Assembly (NCBI GenBank): GCA_963708235.1
Contig: OY970200.1
Span: 3,658,001 to 3,722,000 of the forward strand
DNA: 64,000 nt
From: G963708235 sp963708235
Lineage (GTDB): Bacteria > Actinomycetota > Acidimicrobiia > Spongiisociales > UBA5794
Direction: 5' to 3'
The translations under genes were made by a program, and so were the position numbers. Under the pieces are notes generated by a model that made no database searches, was not told the origin of the DNA, and saw only the letters and a program-made list of their open reading frames with translations. Positions 1 to 13,189 of this stretch are shown here, in pieces. Every line of letters starts with the position of its first letter. Position 1 is the first letter of the stretch.

Positions 1-2
1 TC

Positions 3-695
3 CATGGGGTGCAGCTGAGGGCGACGCTGGACTTCGCCGCCGATGGCAAAGACTCGATCGTCGCTCCCGCGGTGACCATCGCGGTCGACGACCACGGAGC
101 CGCGGCCCGGCAGCAGCCCACCGTCGCCGGCGACACCGCGGTGACGGTCGGCGACCAGGTCGAGTTGGGTGTCGAACTGCCCGCCAACGGCCCGACCGTT
201 CTCGACACCTACCGGTGGGAGCGAAAGGCGCCCGGCGGCGAGGAGTTCGATGTCATCGACGGCATGACCGGAGCGACATTGTCGTTTGCGGCGTCGCTGG
301 CGGATGACGGGGCCGAGTACCGGGTGTCGCTGGTGAAGCCGAACGGCAGCGTTGCCTATGGTCCTTCTCCGGCGGTGGCCCTGTCGGTCGGCGCCGCCCA
401 GACTGCCGAGGAGGCGGCTGCGATGTTGCGTAACACCGTTGCCGGTCTGGAGTTGGATGCGTCTCAGGCGAAGCTGGTGCGGTTCCTCGACCGCATCGAC
501 CGTGAGGTTGCGGCCCGATCAGGTGGGGAGGCGTGTCGAGCCGTCGACTCATATGTCGCCGAGATCGTGAGGCTCGCCAGCCAGCGACCGGAACGCAACC
601 CGCTTCCCGCTGACACCGCAGCGCTCCTCACCGAACTCGCCGGTGGTGTCGCCACCGCCCTCGACTGCCACACGGCCGGAAGCGGAGCGATGTGA
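3..695 (+). CDS. C-terminal part of an Ig-like repeat surface protein (5' truncated by window edge)
   Basis: The reading frame is open to the left edge of the window, so the true start lies outside; the GTG at position 9 is only the first possible start codon inside. About the first 125 residues look like two Ig-like or bacterial-adhesin beta-sandwich segments: a PTVAGDTAVTVGDQVELGVE stretch, then a YRWERKA strand with the ADDGAEYRVSLV strand typical of Ig-like folds. The last 100 residues are alpha-helical and contain two cysteines (in GEACRAVDS and ALDCHTAG) that could form a disulfide. No sortase signal or membrane anchor is seen at the C terminus. It is probably an exported or surface protein; the exact family is not recognised. 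A strong hairpin terminator follows 39 bases after the stop. Confidence 0.6.
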   Translation, partial: HGVQLRATLDFAADGKDSIVAPAVTIAVDDHGAAARQQPTVAGDTAVTVGDQVELGVELPANGPTVLDTYRWERKAPGGEEFDVIDGMTGATLSFAASLADDGAEYRVSLVKPNGSVAYGPSPAVALSVGAAQTAEEAAAMLRNTVAGLELDASQAKLVRFLDRIDREVAARSGGEACRAVDSYVAEIVRLASQRPERNPLPADTAALLTELAGGVATALDCHTAGSGAM

Positions 696-733
696 GCAGC
701 CGCTAGACCGACAACGGTCAGTATCCGACGAGG

Positions 734-772
734 AGAGGGGGGTGTGCTGTGTGGAGGAGCACACCCCCCTCT
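734..772 (+). terminator. strong intrinsic terminator hairpin
   Basis: A perfect 15-bp stem (734-748 pairs with 758-772, arm AGAGGGGGGTGTGCT) closes a 9-base loop. It lies just downstream of the Ig-like gene. The downstream methyltransferase reads towards it from the other strand and ends at 922, so the hairpin may serve both genes. Confidence 0.85.
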
Positions 773-855
773 TCGTGTCGGTCGACGGGGTATGACGCAT
801 CGATGGGAGCGGACGTCTCGGTTCGTTGTCCTTCCTCGCCATCGACCCCGTCGGC

Positions 856-894
856 TGATGCCACCGCCATCTGATGCCACCGCCATCTGATGCC
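856..894. repeat. short tandem repeat, 16-bp unit, about 2.4 copies
   Basis: The unit TGATGCCACCGCCATC occurs at 856-871 and 872-887, followed by a partial third copy (TGATGCC, 888-894). It is non-coding and lies between the terminator hairpin and the end of the methyltransferase gene. Confidence 0.8.
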
Positions 895-921
895 TGGGCG
901 GACGATCGGGGGAGGGTCCCT

Positions 922-1677
922 TCACCGCACGGTCAGGGTTGTGACCAGGTAGGAGACCTCGATCCGGTGCTTCCCGTCGCGACGGTTCCCGCATCGGGTG
1001 ATGGCTTCGAGCAGGTCGGTGCGTGCCGGCGGCCACCGCTCCCCGAGCGTCTGCGCTGCCAGCAGGATCGGTGGGCTGTGTCGTTCGAAGAGTTCGATCA
1101 ACGTCTCTGGAGACTCGACGGCGAGCTCGAAGCTTCGCTCGTCGACGACGGCCTCGACGCCGGCAACGGTTCGGATGCCCTCCTCCGACTCGTGCCACGG
1201 GGCAGGCGCTTCGGGGAAGTATCCGGCCATGATGCGCCTGATGTCGCCGAACAACCCGTTCGGCGACCAGCTCGTGAACACGATGCTGCCCCCCGGTCTC
1301 GTGATCCGCCTGGCCTCACCGAGGGCGGCGGCGGGATCGGCGGCGAAGACGAGTCCGAAGGTGGAGGTGACGAGATCGGCCGATGCGGTGGGTAGCGGCA
1401 GGGTGGTCACATCTGCTTCGATCCACCTGGCGGTGATGCCGGCTTCGCCGGCACGCCGGGCAGCTTCCGAAAGCAGACTCGGGGTGATGTCGACGCCGAC
1501 GACCGATCGGGCACCGAGAAGGGCGAGGGCAATGGCGGTGACACCCGTGCCGGTGGCGAGGTCGACGATATCGCGGCCGCTGGCATCGAGCGACGAGGCG
1601 ACGTCGCGGCCAACCACGCCCCAGAGGTCACCGACGATCCGGTAGTCGCCCACGGACCAGAACTCGGCAGGTGTCAT
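922..1677 (-). CDS. class I SAM-dependent methyltransferase
   Basis: This is a Rossmann-fold methyltransferase of about 251 residues. Motif I is DLATGTGVTAIAL at residues 39-51, followed by the acidic motif II (GVDITP) and the post-motif segment DVTTLPLPTASADLV typical of the UbiE/Methyltransf_11 group. The substrate cannot be read from the sequence. The longest frame begins 13 codons further upstream, but those residues are Arg/His-rich and unlike the family, so the ATG giving MTPAEFWSVGDY is preferred. The gene stands alone, facing the preceding Ig-like gene. Confidence 0.8.
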   Translation of the reverse strand: MTPAEFWSVGDYRIVGDLWGVVGRDVASSLDASGRDIVDLATGTGVTAIALALLGARSVVGVDITPSLLSEAARRAGEAGITARWIEADVTTLPLPTASADLVTSTFGLVFAADPAAALGEARRITRPGGSIVFTSWSPNGLFGDIRRIMAGYFPEAPAPWHESEEGIRTVAGVEAVVDERSFELAVESPETLIELFERHSPPILLAAQTLGERWPPARTDLLEAITRCGNRRDGKHRIEVSYLVTTLTVR

Positions 1678-1769
1678 GGCCGGCGAGGATAGTTGTGGGT
1701 GGCGATGCCGGCGCACCGGGCGTGGTCCGTCCCGCGGCGCAGGTGGTCTGGGTCGGCGGAGGGTGCGGG

Positions 1770-3461
1770 TCAGGGCTCGTCGCGTCGCCGAGGACGGCCG
1801 GCGGCGAGGGTGATCAGTCCGACCGCCGTCAACGCCACACCAATGGCGGCCATCGGGACCAGTGCATCGGCGCCGGTGAATGGGAGCTTCTCGCGGTCGG
1901 TGGTGGCTGCGGTTGCGGTCGTCGCGGTTGTGGCGGTTGTGGCGGCGGTGGTCGTCGTGGTGGTGGTCGTCGTGGTGGTGGTCGTCGTGGTGGTTGAGTC
2001 GACGTCGCCGACCGTGAAGACCACGGTGCCCGAGGCGCTGAGCACGGTACCGGAGCGGCGACGTGCCTCCATCGTGAAGGCGAGGTCATACCGGCCCTGC
2101 GAGGAGAACGCCCAATTCCCGTGGGCGTGGGTGCCGAGCGGGATATTCATCGTGTCGGGTTGTCCGTCGGCGCTGTCGAACAGGACCGAGGGCGATCCGA
2201 AGGAGTCGGTGACGAACAGGGCGAAGTCCCCCGGTCCGTGGACGGCGGTCAGCCGCCAGGTCACTGGTCCGTCTATGTCGGCGGCGCTCAGACCCTCGGT
2301 GTTCCAACCTGGCCACAGCAGGTCGGCCTGCTGCACCTGTGGCAGGACCCAGGAGTCGTCGCCGGGGGCGCCCAGGAAGCTGAAGGCGGCGGCGTCGGGC
2401 ACCGAGATGCGTGACCCGGGCTTGGCATGCAGGGTGACATCGGAGGTACGACGCCAGATCGGCCCTGCGGGATCGCTGCCGTCCTTGATCACCATCAGCA
2501 GTTCGCCGTCGACAAGAAGTCCGGCGACGTCGACGTGGACATCGTCGAGAACGACACCGGTCTGGTCCGAGATCTGCTGTGCCGCGGTGGAGGCCGCTTC
2601 GACCGGCAGCGTCGCTCCGATCGGGGTTGGGCGCGGGCTCGGCGGGGTGGTGTCGGGCACCGCTGACGCTGACGGTGTGTCGATCGTGGTTGTGGTGGTC
2701 GACCCATCTGTAGCCGGTGGTGCCGTGGTCGACGTCGTGGTGGTCTCCGCTATGGGAGGTGAAGCCTGAGTGGTCGTGGGGTCGTCCTCGTTGTCCCCGG
2801 TGTCCTCGACGGTCACCAGGTAGCGGGCGGTGGCCGAGGAGACGGCGCCCGACGTGAACTGGGCGGTGATCGCAACCGCAACTCGATAGGTGCCCGGAAC
2901 GGTGAATCTCCAGGTTGCGTCGCCCACGGTGCCGGCTGGCAGGGTGAGGTCGGTTGCTTCGCCGGGGGTGACCTCGACCTCCTCGCGGTCCCCGGCGAGA
3001 CCGAAGTCGACGCTGATCGGTTCGGTGCCCTCCTCGATTGCCACCCGCACCTCGAGCACCCCGCCACGGACAGACTCGGGCGCAACGCCGACGGTGGACC
3101 ACCCGAGCGGCGCCCCGTCGTTGGTCAGTTCCCAAGTCGTGCTTCCATCGGTGTCGGTCACCCGGTGACCGACACCGAGACGGAACGGTGCGGTCAGTGG
3201 ATCGATGGTGGCCAGGCCGGCGTCGGTTCTTGCAGTTGCGGCAGCGACCAGGGTGCTGTCGGTGAGCTCGACGGTGAGGAGGTTCTCGATGGAGAACGTG
3301 TCGTGCCAGGTCGCCGCCACCGCACCCACTGTGCCCACCGACACGAGCGTCACCAGGGCGATCGACACGATCCAGCGTACGAGGTCACCATCGTGAGCCG
3401 AGGACCGACGACGGTTGGCGGTGCGCTCGGGGCGTCCCCGGACGGCTCGCTCGGTGTGCAC
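1770..3461 (-). CDS. LPFTG-anchored surface protein with actinobacterial wall-associated repeats
   Basis: A cell-wall protein of about 563 residues. An N-terminal hydrophobic segment (WIVSIALVTLVSVGTVGAVA) serves as signal anchor. Two globular segments follow, each ending in a motif like those of the actinobacterial surface-anchored repeat (TIGR03769 type): ATWRFTVPGTYRVAVAI, and HAHGNWAFSSQGRYDLAFTM in the second. They are separated by a Pro/Thr-rich linker. A second, nearly pure Thr/Ala stretch leads to LPFTG at about residues 526-530, a hydrophobic helix and an RPRRRDEP tail, which is a complete sortase sorting signal. The GTG start at 3461 is chosen because TGGAGGATCATC precedes it; the longer frame from 3503 has no ribosome-binding site. 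No sortase gene is in the window. Related repeat proteins are often linked to metal or heme ABC transporters; none is seen here. Confidence 0.8.
   Translation of the reverse strand: MHTERAVRGRPERTANRRRSSAHDGDLVRWIVSIALVTLVSVGTVGAVAATWHDTFSIENLLTVELTDSTLVAAATARTDAGLATIDPLTAPFRLGVGHRVTDTDGSTTWELTNDGAPLGWSTVGVAPESVRGGVLEVRVAIEEGTEPISVDFGLAGDREEVEVTPGEATDLTLPAGTVGDATWRFTVPGTYRVAVAITAQFTSGAVSSATARYLVTVEDTGDNEDDPTTTQASPPIAETTTTSTTAPPATDGSTTTTTIDTPSASAVPDTTPPSPRPTPIGATLPVEAASTAAQQISDQTGVVLDDVHVDVAGLLVDGELLMVIKDGSDPAGPIWRRTSDVTLHAKPGSRISVPDAAAFSFLGAPGDDSWVLPQVQQADLLWPGWNTEGLSAADIDGPVTWRLTAVHGPGDFALFVTDSFGSPSVLFDSADGQPDTMNIPLGTHAHGNWAFSSQGRYDLAFTMEARRRSGTVLSASGTVVFTVGDVDSTTTTTTTTTTTTTTTTAATTATTATTATAATTDREKLPFTGADALVPMAAIGVALTAVGLITLAAGRPRRRDEP
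1915..1995. repeat. low-complexity GTGGTC/GTCGTG tract encoding poly-Thr wall spacer
   Basis: A short-period GGT/GTC-rich tract, read on the minus strand as a run of Thr then Thr-Thr-Ala codons immediately before the LPFTG signal. It probably spans the peptidoglycan. Such tracts are prone to length change by slippage. Confidence 0.75.
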
Positions 3462-3626
3462 GATGATCCTCCACGTTCCTGGTCGTCTCTCGGGCGATAG
3501 CACGCATGCGAAGCCGCTGGTGAGGTGTCGCCAGGGACAGTCTAAATGGAGTGATAATCAATCCCAAATAGTCAAGGAGTCCGGCCACCGAAGCGAGGCG
3601 GGACGTCTTGTCCTTCTTCGGGGCGG

Positions 3627-9143
<5,517 letters not shown>

Positions 9144-9409
9144 GAGCGGGGAGTGTACGCGGGTAGGCGCCGTCGCATGGCTCAGCGGACCGGACTCCCG
9201 GTCTCTCCCGCGTTCTGACATCGTGGACGATCACCCTCCCCGCCCCTGCGGGGCGCCCCGGTTGGACACCTGCGTTCCGGGGTTGGTTACCGACATGGTC
9301 CGATCCCGGTCGCGGTCCGACGAAGCCGGTGACGGCCCAACGATGACGGCGACTGGGCGGAGGAGTTCGGCGATCGCTCGGGTGGTCCGCGCCTACGATT
9401 CCATGGACC

Positions 9410-9469
9410 GGCGATGGAGCTCGCCGTGAACCGCCCCCGCAGCGGAAGGTGGGCTGATGGCTCCTGGCA
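9410..9469 (+). promoter_or_regulatory. fluoride riboswitch (crcB motif)
   Basis: The sequence GGCGATGGAGCTCGCCG (from 9410), the AACCGCC element just after it and GGGCTGATGGCTCCTGGC (ending near 9468) match the conserved core of the fluoride-sensing crcB RNA in order and spacing. GAGCTCGCC/GGCGATGG and GGAG/CTCC supply the expected pairing and pseudoknot partners. It lies 20 bases before the ATG of the first fluC gene, so fluoride binding would switch on exporter expression. The match rests on consensus memory, not on a covariance search. Confidence 0.85.
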
Positions 9470-9488
9470 CGAGATCAGGGAGACACCG

Positions 9489-9953
9489 ATGCCGACAAGT
9501 GCCATCCAGCCCCGTCCTGCCGAAGGCGGTTCCCGCGCCGGCGCGGCCTGGCGTCGTCGTGGCGTGGTGGTGGCGGGTGGGATCATCGGAACGACGGGAC
9601 GTGTCGGCGTGGAATCCCTGGTCGCGATATCCGGCGAATGGCCGCTGCCGACGTTGACCGTCAACCTGCTCGGCTCGTTCCTGCTCGGCTTTGTCGTGGT
9701 CCGTTTGGTCCGATCCGGTCGGGGACACCATCTGCTCACCGTCTTTCTCACTGCCGGGGTTCTCGGCGCCTTCACCACGCTGGGTGCCTTCGCCGGAGAG
9801 GAGTGGCTGTTGGCAGCCGAGGGTCGGTGGTGGACCGCCACCGGCTACGGCGTCGCCAGTGTGGGCGGGGGGCTGCTGGCCGCCTACGCCGGTATGCGGG
9901 TGGCGCTGGACGGCGCACATCGGAGTCGGCCGCACCCGGGGGAGGTTGCGTGA
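9489..9953 (+). CDS. crcB: fluoride ion channel FluC/CrcB, subunit 1
   Basis: A four-helix membrane protein of about 154 residues. It shows the FluC signatures: a glycine-rich first helix ending in GTTGRVGVESL, the TVNLLGSFLLG helix with the conserved Asn, and LGAFTTLGAFAGEE, equivalent to the GxFTTFSTF break that lines the fluoride pore. The usual Ser in the last motif is Gly here. FluC channels work as dual-topology dimers and export toxic fluoride. The start at 9489 is chosen because AGGGAGA precedes it; the longer open frame starts inside the riboswitch and is rejected. The stop overlaps the GTG start of the second fluC gene, so the pair is translationally coupled and may form a heterodimer. 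Confidence 0.92.
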   Translation: MPTSAIQPRPAEGGSRAGAAWRRRGVVVAGGIIGTTGRVGVESLVAISGEWPLPTLTVNLLGSFLLGFVVVRLVRSGRGHHLLTVFLTAGVLGAFTTLGAFAGEEWLLAAEGRWWTATGYGVASVGGGLLAAYAGMRVALDGAHRSRPHPGEVA

Positions 9954-10336
9954 CCCTGGTGGCGGACATGACCTGGGTGTGGGTGGCGCTGGCCGGTGGC
10001 CTGGGTGCGTTGGCCCGCTACGAACTCGGTGGCGTCGTGTTGCGACGGACCGGCGGCACCCGGCCCTGGGGAACCGTCGTGGTCAACCTGGTCGGGTCTC
10101 TGGCGCTTGGCGTCGTGGTGGGTCTGGGGCGTCGCCAGGCGATGTCGCCGCAGTCGGTCGAGGTGATCGCCATCGGGTTCCTCGGCGGGTTCACCACGTT
10201 CTCGACGTGGATGGTGGAAACCCTCGATCTGGTCGATGCGGACCGCCCGCTCTGGTCGGCCGCAGCGGTCAACATCGCCGTGGTGGTGGTGGGTGGGATC
10301 GCCGGTTTCGGACTGGGTCTCGCCCTCGCCGGATGA
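9950..10336 (+). CDS. crcB: fluoride ion channel FluC/CrcB, subunit 2
   Basis: A protein of about 128 residues and the second member of the tandem pair. It retains all FluC hallmarks: GGLGALARYELGG, TVVVNLVGSLALG and GFLGGFTTFSTWMVE, the complete pore motif that is altered in the first copy. The GTG start overlaps the upstream stop (GTGA at 9950-9953). Actinobacteria often carry two small FluC proteins that assemble with opposite orientation, which suits this pair. Both are presumably controlled by the fluoride riboswitch at 9410. Confidence 0.93.
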   Translation: MTLVADMTWVWVALAGGLGALARYELGGVVLRRTGGTRPWGTVVVNLVGSLALGVVVGLGRRQAMSPQSVEVIAIGFLGGFTTFSTWMVETLDLVDADRPLWSAAAVNIAVVVVGGIAGFGLGLALAG

Positions 10337-10401
10337 CCGGAGGCATCGGTGTGACCACCGGTTGAACCGTGCCCAGTCAGGGGCCCAGTCAGGGACGCGG
10401 G

Positions 10402-10824
10402 TCAGGGGCGTGGGGGTCGGCGGGCTTCCTGGACCGAGAAGGGGATCCGCACCAGCTCCTCGTCGTTGCTGCTGACCCGGAACTGGAACCCACCGGCCTC
10501 CTCGAACAGCAGCCCGTTGAGGGTGATCGAGAGCGGATGAAACGCCGGTGCGCCACGTTTGGTGCCCGGCGGATGACCGGCGGAGATCATCCCGTCCATC
10601 TTGGGACCCATCGGCTCGCCGTCCTCGGTCTCCAGTGTCACCGAGACCGGGATGTCGCTGAGCGCCTCGTCGTACTCGATGCGGAACACCAGCACCACGG
10701 CGAGACCGGGGTGGGTGGACGGAAAGCCCGGGGCGGTGATCCGGTCCCATCCGCCACCGTGGACGTACAGCTTCCCGCTCTCGACTCGTGCAGCATCGGC
10801 GAGCATCGCAGTGGTGACTTCCAT
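10402..10824 (-). CDS. DUF6941-like cytosolic protein
   Basis: A compact protein of 140 residues. The N terminus MEVTTAMLADAARVESGKLY runs into VHGGGWDRITAPGFPS, then beta-rich segments and PLSITLNGLLFEEAGGFQF near the C terminus. This pattern resembles the actinobacterial DUF6941 family, small beta-sandwich proteins of unknown role. No signal peptide or membrane segment is seen. It converges on fluC and is divergent from the potassium channel gene. The family assignment is from memory and not certain. Confidence 0.6.
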   Translation of the reverse strand: MEVTTAMLADAARVESGKLYVHGGGWDRITAPGFPSTHPGLAVVLVFRIEYDEALSDIPVSVTLETEDGEPMGPKMDGMISAGHPPGTKRGAPAFHPLSITLNGLLFEEAGGFQFRVSSNDEELVRIPFSVQEARRPPRP

Positions 10825-10909
10825 CGTGGGATTGTCGCGCCTTCGGGCTCAGGATGTGGAATCCGCTCCCGAGGGGCACGGGTCGCCGTAGCATCGGGCG
10901 CCGAACATC

Positions 10910-11947
10910 ATGGATCAAACCACCACTCCTACCGGCTCCGCTCCGCCGGTCGGCGGCGCCATCCGCTTCGCCGACTCGACCGCCAGCCCGCTACAGATCG
11001 TCGGGCGGCGCATGGCGTTGGCGTTGCTGGTCATCGTGGCCATCACCCTGGTGGTGTTCGTCGATCGCGACGCCTACAGCGACTCGGCCGACGATTACGT
11101 CTCGTTGCTCGACGCCTTCTACTACGCCACGGTCTCGGTGACCACCACGGGGTACGGTGACATCGTTCCGGTGACCCCGGGCGCCCGATTGCTCACCGCA
11201 GTGGTGGTCACCCCGTTGCGGGCACTGTTCCTGGTGCTGGTGGTTTCGACCACCGTGGAGATCCTCACCGCAACCACCCGATACCAGTTACGAGCCAGGA
11301 GATGGAGGAGGAAGGTGCACGACCACTACGTCATCTGCGGGTTCGGGACCAAGGGCCGATCGGCGGCGAAGCTGCTGCTGTCACAGGGTGTCCCCAAGGA
11401 CGCCATCGTGATCGTCGAGATGAACCCGATCGGGATCGACGACGCCAACCGGGAGGGATTTGTCGTCATCGCCGGGGACACCACCCGGGAGAAGGTGCTG
11501 GAAGAGGCCGGTGTGGCCCGTGCCAAGGCGGTGATCGTGGCGGTCGGCAGCGACGACACCGCCGTGCTGGCCACCCTCACCGTCACCAACCTCAATCCCG
11601 ACACCAAGCTGGTCGCCGCCGTCCGGGAGGCCGAGAACGCCCGTCTGCTGCGGCGCAGCGGCGCCTCCTCGGTGGTGGTCTCCGACGAGGCAACGGGTCG
11701 CCTGTTGGGGCTGGCGGTCGATTACCCCCACCACGCCGAGATGATCGAGGATCTGATGCTGTTCGGGGAGGGCGTCGACATGATCGAGGTTCCTGTCACT
11801 CCGGAAGCGGTCGGCGGACCGGCGCCCCCCAACGCCATCGCCGTGGTCCGCAACGGTCGCCTGATCCCGGTGCCGGTCGAGCAGCTCCAACCCGGAGACC
11901 AACTGCTGAAGATCGACCGCAACGAAAACGGGCCGGTGGCGCGATGA
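10910..11947 (+). CDS. two-helix potassium channel with cytosolic RCK (TrkA-N) domain
   Basis: A Kch/MthK-type ion channel of 345 residues. TM1 is LALLVIVAITLVVFV (about 37-51), the pore helix leads to the selectivity filter TTTGYGD at 78-84, and TM2 is LLTAVVVTPLRALFLVLVVS. The cytosolic RCK domain begins with a Rossmann nucleotide-binding motif VICGFGTKGRSAAKL at 141-155 and ends with a TrkA-C-like segment. It should conduct K+ with gating by a cytosolic ligand. It starts the operon with the next two genes: its stop overlaps the following ATG (ATGA at 11944). Confidence 0.92.
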   Translation: MDQTTTPTGSAPPVGGAIRFADSTASPLQIVGRRMALALLVIVAITLVVFVDRDAYSDSADDYVSLLDAFYYATVSVTTTGYGDIVPVTPGARLLTAVVVTPLRALFLVLVVSTTVEILTATTRYQLRARRWRRKVHDHYVICGFGTKGRSAAKLLLSQGVPKDAIVIVEMNPIGIDDANREGFVVIAGDTTREKVLEEAGVARAKAVIVAVGSDDTAVLATLTVTNLNPDTKLVAAVREAENARLLRRSGASSVVVSDEATGRLLGLAVDYPHHAEMIEDLMLFGEGVDMIEVPVTPEAVGGPAPPNAIAVVRNGRLIPVPVEQLQPGDQLLKIDRNENGPVAR

Positions 11948-12279
11948 CGCTCCCCGGGTTCGGGATCGTGTGGCGCTACCGGGTGGATGCGGCCCACCGT
12001 CCCGATTTCGAGCGGGCGTACGCCCCCGGTGGCGACTGGGCGGAGCTGTTCGGCCGTTCCGACGGCTACCGGGGAACCGAGCTGATCCGAGCCGAGAGAC
12101 CCGGTGAATACCTCACCGTCGACCGGTGGGTGACCGAGGAGGCCTTCGACGCCTTCATGGAGGAGTGGGGAGACGAGTACGCAGGGCTCGATCGACGTCT
12201 CGAGCCGCTCGCCTTCTCCCAGCACCTGGTGGTGCGTGGTCCGCTGGTCGGGGCGGGGACGTCGGGCGGCGACCGATGA
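11944..12279 (+). CDS. small ABM-type (dimeric alpha-beta barrel) protein
   Basis: A protein of about 111 residues. It has the length and layout of antibiotic-biosynthesis-monooxygenase-like or stress-response barrel domains: an N-terminal strand GFGIVWRYRVDAAHRPDFERAY, a central GYRGTELIRAE strand, and DRWVTEEAFDAFMEEW before a final strand-helix. These small proteins can be cofactor-free monooxygenases or ligand binders; no substrate can be named. It sits between the channel and the aldolase with ATGA overlaps on both sides. Confidence 0.65.
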   Translation: MTLPGFGIVWRYRVDAAHRPDFERAYAPGGDWAELFGRSDGYRGTELIRAERPGEYLTVDRWVTEEAFDAFMEEWGDEYAGLDRRLEPLAFSQHLVVRGPLVGAGTSGGDR

Positions 12280-13028
12280 CCGACGCCCTGCGGGGACCAG
12301 GAACGCATCGCGGTCTTTGGTCGACGACCGCCCATCCGTCCGTCCTCGAGATCAGCGCCTCGCTCGGACCCGATTTCGTCGTCATCGATCTCCAACACGG
12401 AGCCGGCCCAGGCGACATCGACACCCGGACCTTCACCACCCTGGCCCACTACGGCGTTCCCGGTCTGGTGCGGGTGGCGGTGAACGGTCCCGTGGAGATC
12501 GGCAAGTCACTCGACCTCGGTGCCGCCGGTGTCATCGTCCCGATGGTCGACTCGGCAACGGAGGCTGAGGCAGCGGTGGCGTCGTGTCGCTACGCCCCCG
12601 ACGGGGTCCGCTCCTACGGGGTGCAGACCCCCCGCATCGACCCGGTGACGGCCGTTCGTCCCCTGTGTGCCGTCCAGATCGAGACCGCTGCTGCCGTCGG
12701 CGACGTGGATGCCATCGCCGCTGTCGCCGGGGTCGACTGGCTGTACGTCGGCCCCGCCGATCTCGGGCTGTCGCTCGGTGGCATCGCCGCCGACATCGAA
12801 TCGGTCGCCGACGGCACCCATCCCCTCGCCGCCGAGCTGCGGACCGCCCTCGAAGCGGTGGTCGAGGCCGCCGACCGCCACGGCAAGGTGGCTGGGATTC
12901 ACTGCAATTCCGGTGTGGCGGCCACGGTGGCCGCCGCCCACGGGTTCAGGGTGTCCAGTGTCGCCACCGACATCGTCGCCATGCGCCGCGACATGGCGGC
13001 ACAACTCGCCGCCGCTCGCCAGACCTGA
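12276..13028 (+). CDS. HpcH/HpaI-family aldolase or lyase
   Basis: A TIM-barrel enzyme of about 250 residues, like 2,4-dihydroxyhept-2-ene-1,7-dioate aldolase and other class II pyruvate aldolases. Visible family features are FVVIDLQHGAG near the N terminus, GAAGVIVPMVDSATEAEAAV, the metal-binding glutamate in CAVQIETAAAVGDVDAIAAV, and LYVGPADLGLSLG with the second metal-binding acid. It should cleave or form a C-C bond with a pyruvate-type donor; the physiological substrate is unknown. The ATG at 12276 overlaps the upstream stop, making it the last gene of the channel/ABM/aldolase operon. Confidence 0.85.
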   Translation: MTDALRGPGTHRGLWSTTAHPSVLEISASLGPDFVVIDLQHGAGPGDIDTRTFTTLAHYGVPGLVRVAVNGPVEIGKSLDLGAAGVIVPMVDSATEAEAAVASCRYAPDGVRSYGVQTPRIDPVTAVRPLCAVQIETAAAVGDVDAIAAVAGVDWLYVGPADLGLSLGGIAADIESVADGTHPLAAELRTALEAVVEAADRHGKVAGIHCNSGVAATVAAAHGFRVSSVATDIVAMRRDMAAQLAAARQT

Positions 13029-13189
13029 ACCGGGCTCTACATCTCGTGGTCGTGGGGCGGCCGATCCTCATGGCGGTGGATCTCGCCCCATGGGTACGAG
13101 GGCGGGCTGGTACCGACCTCGGGAACGACACGCCACGCCGGCTGGCGAATGTGCCGGTGTCGGGTTGGCGACGCTACCGTTCGGGGTGA

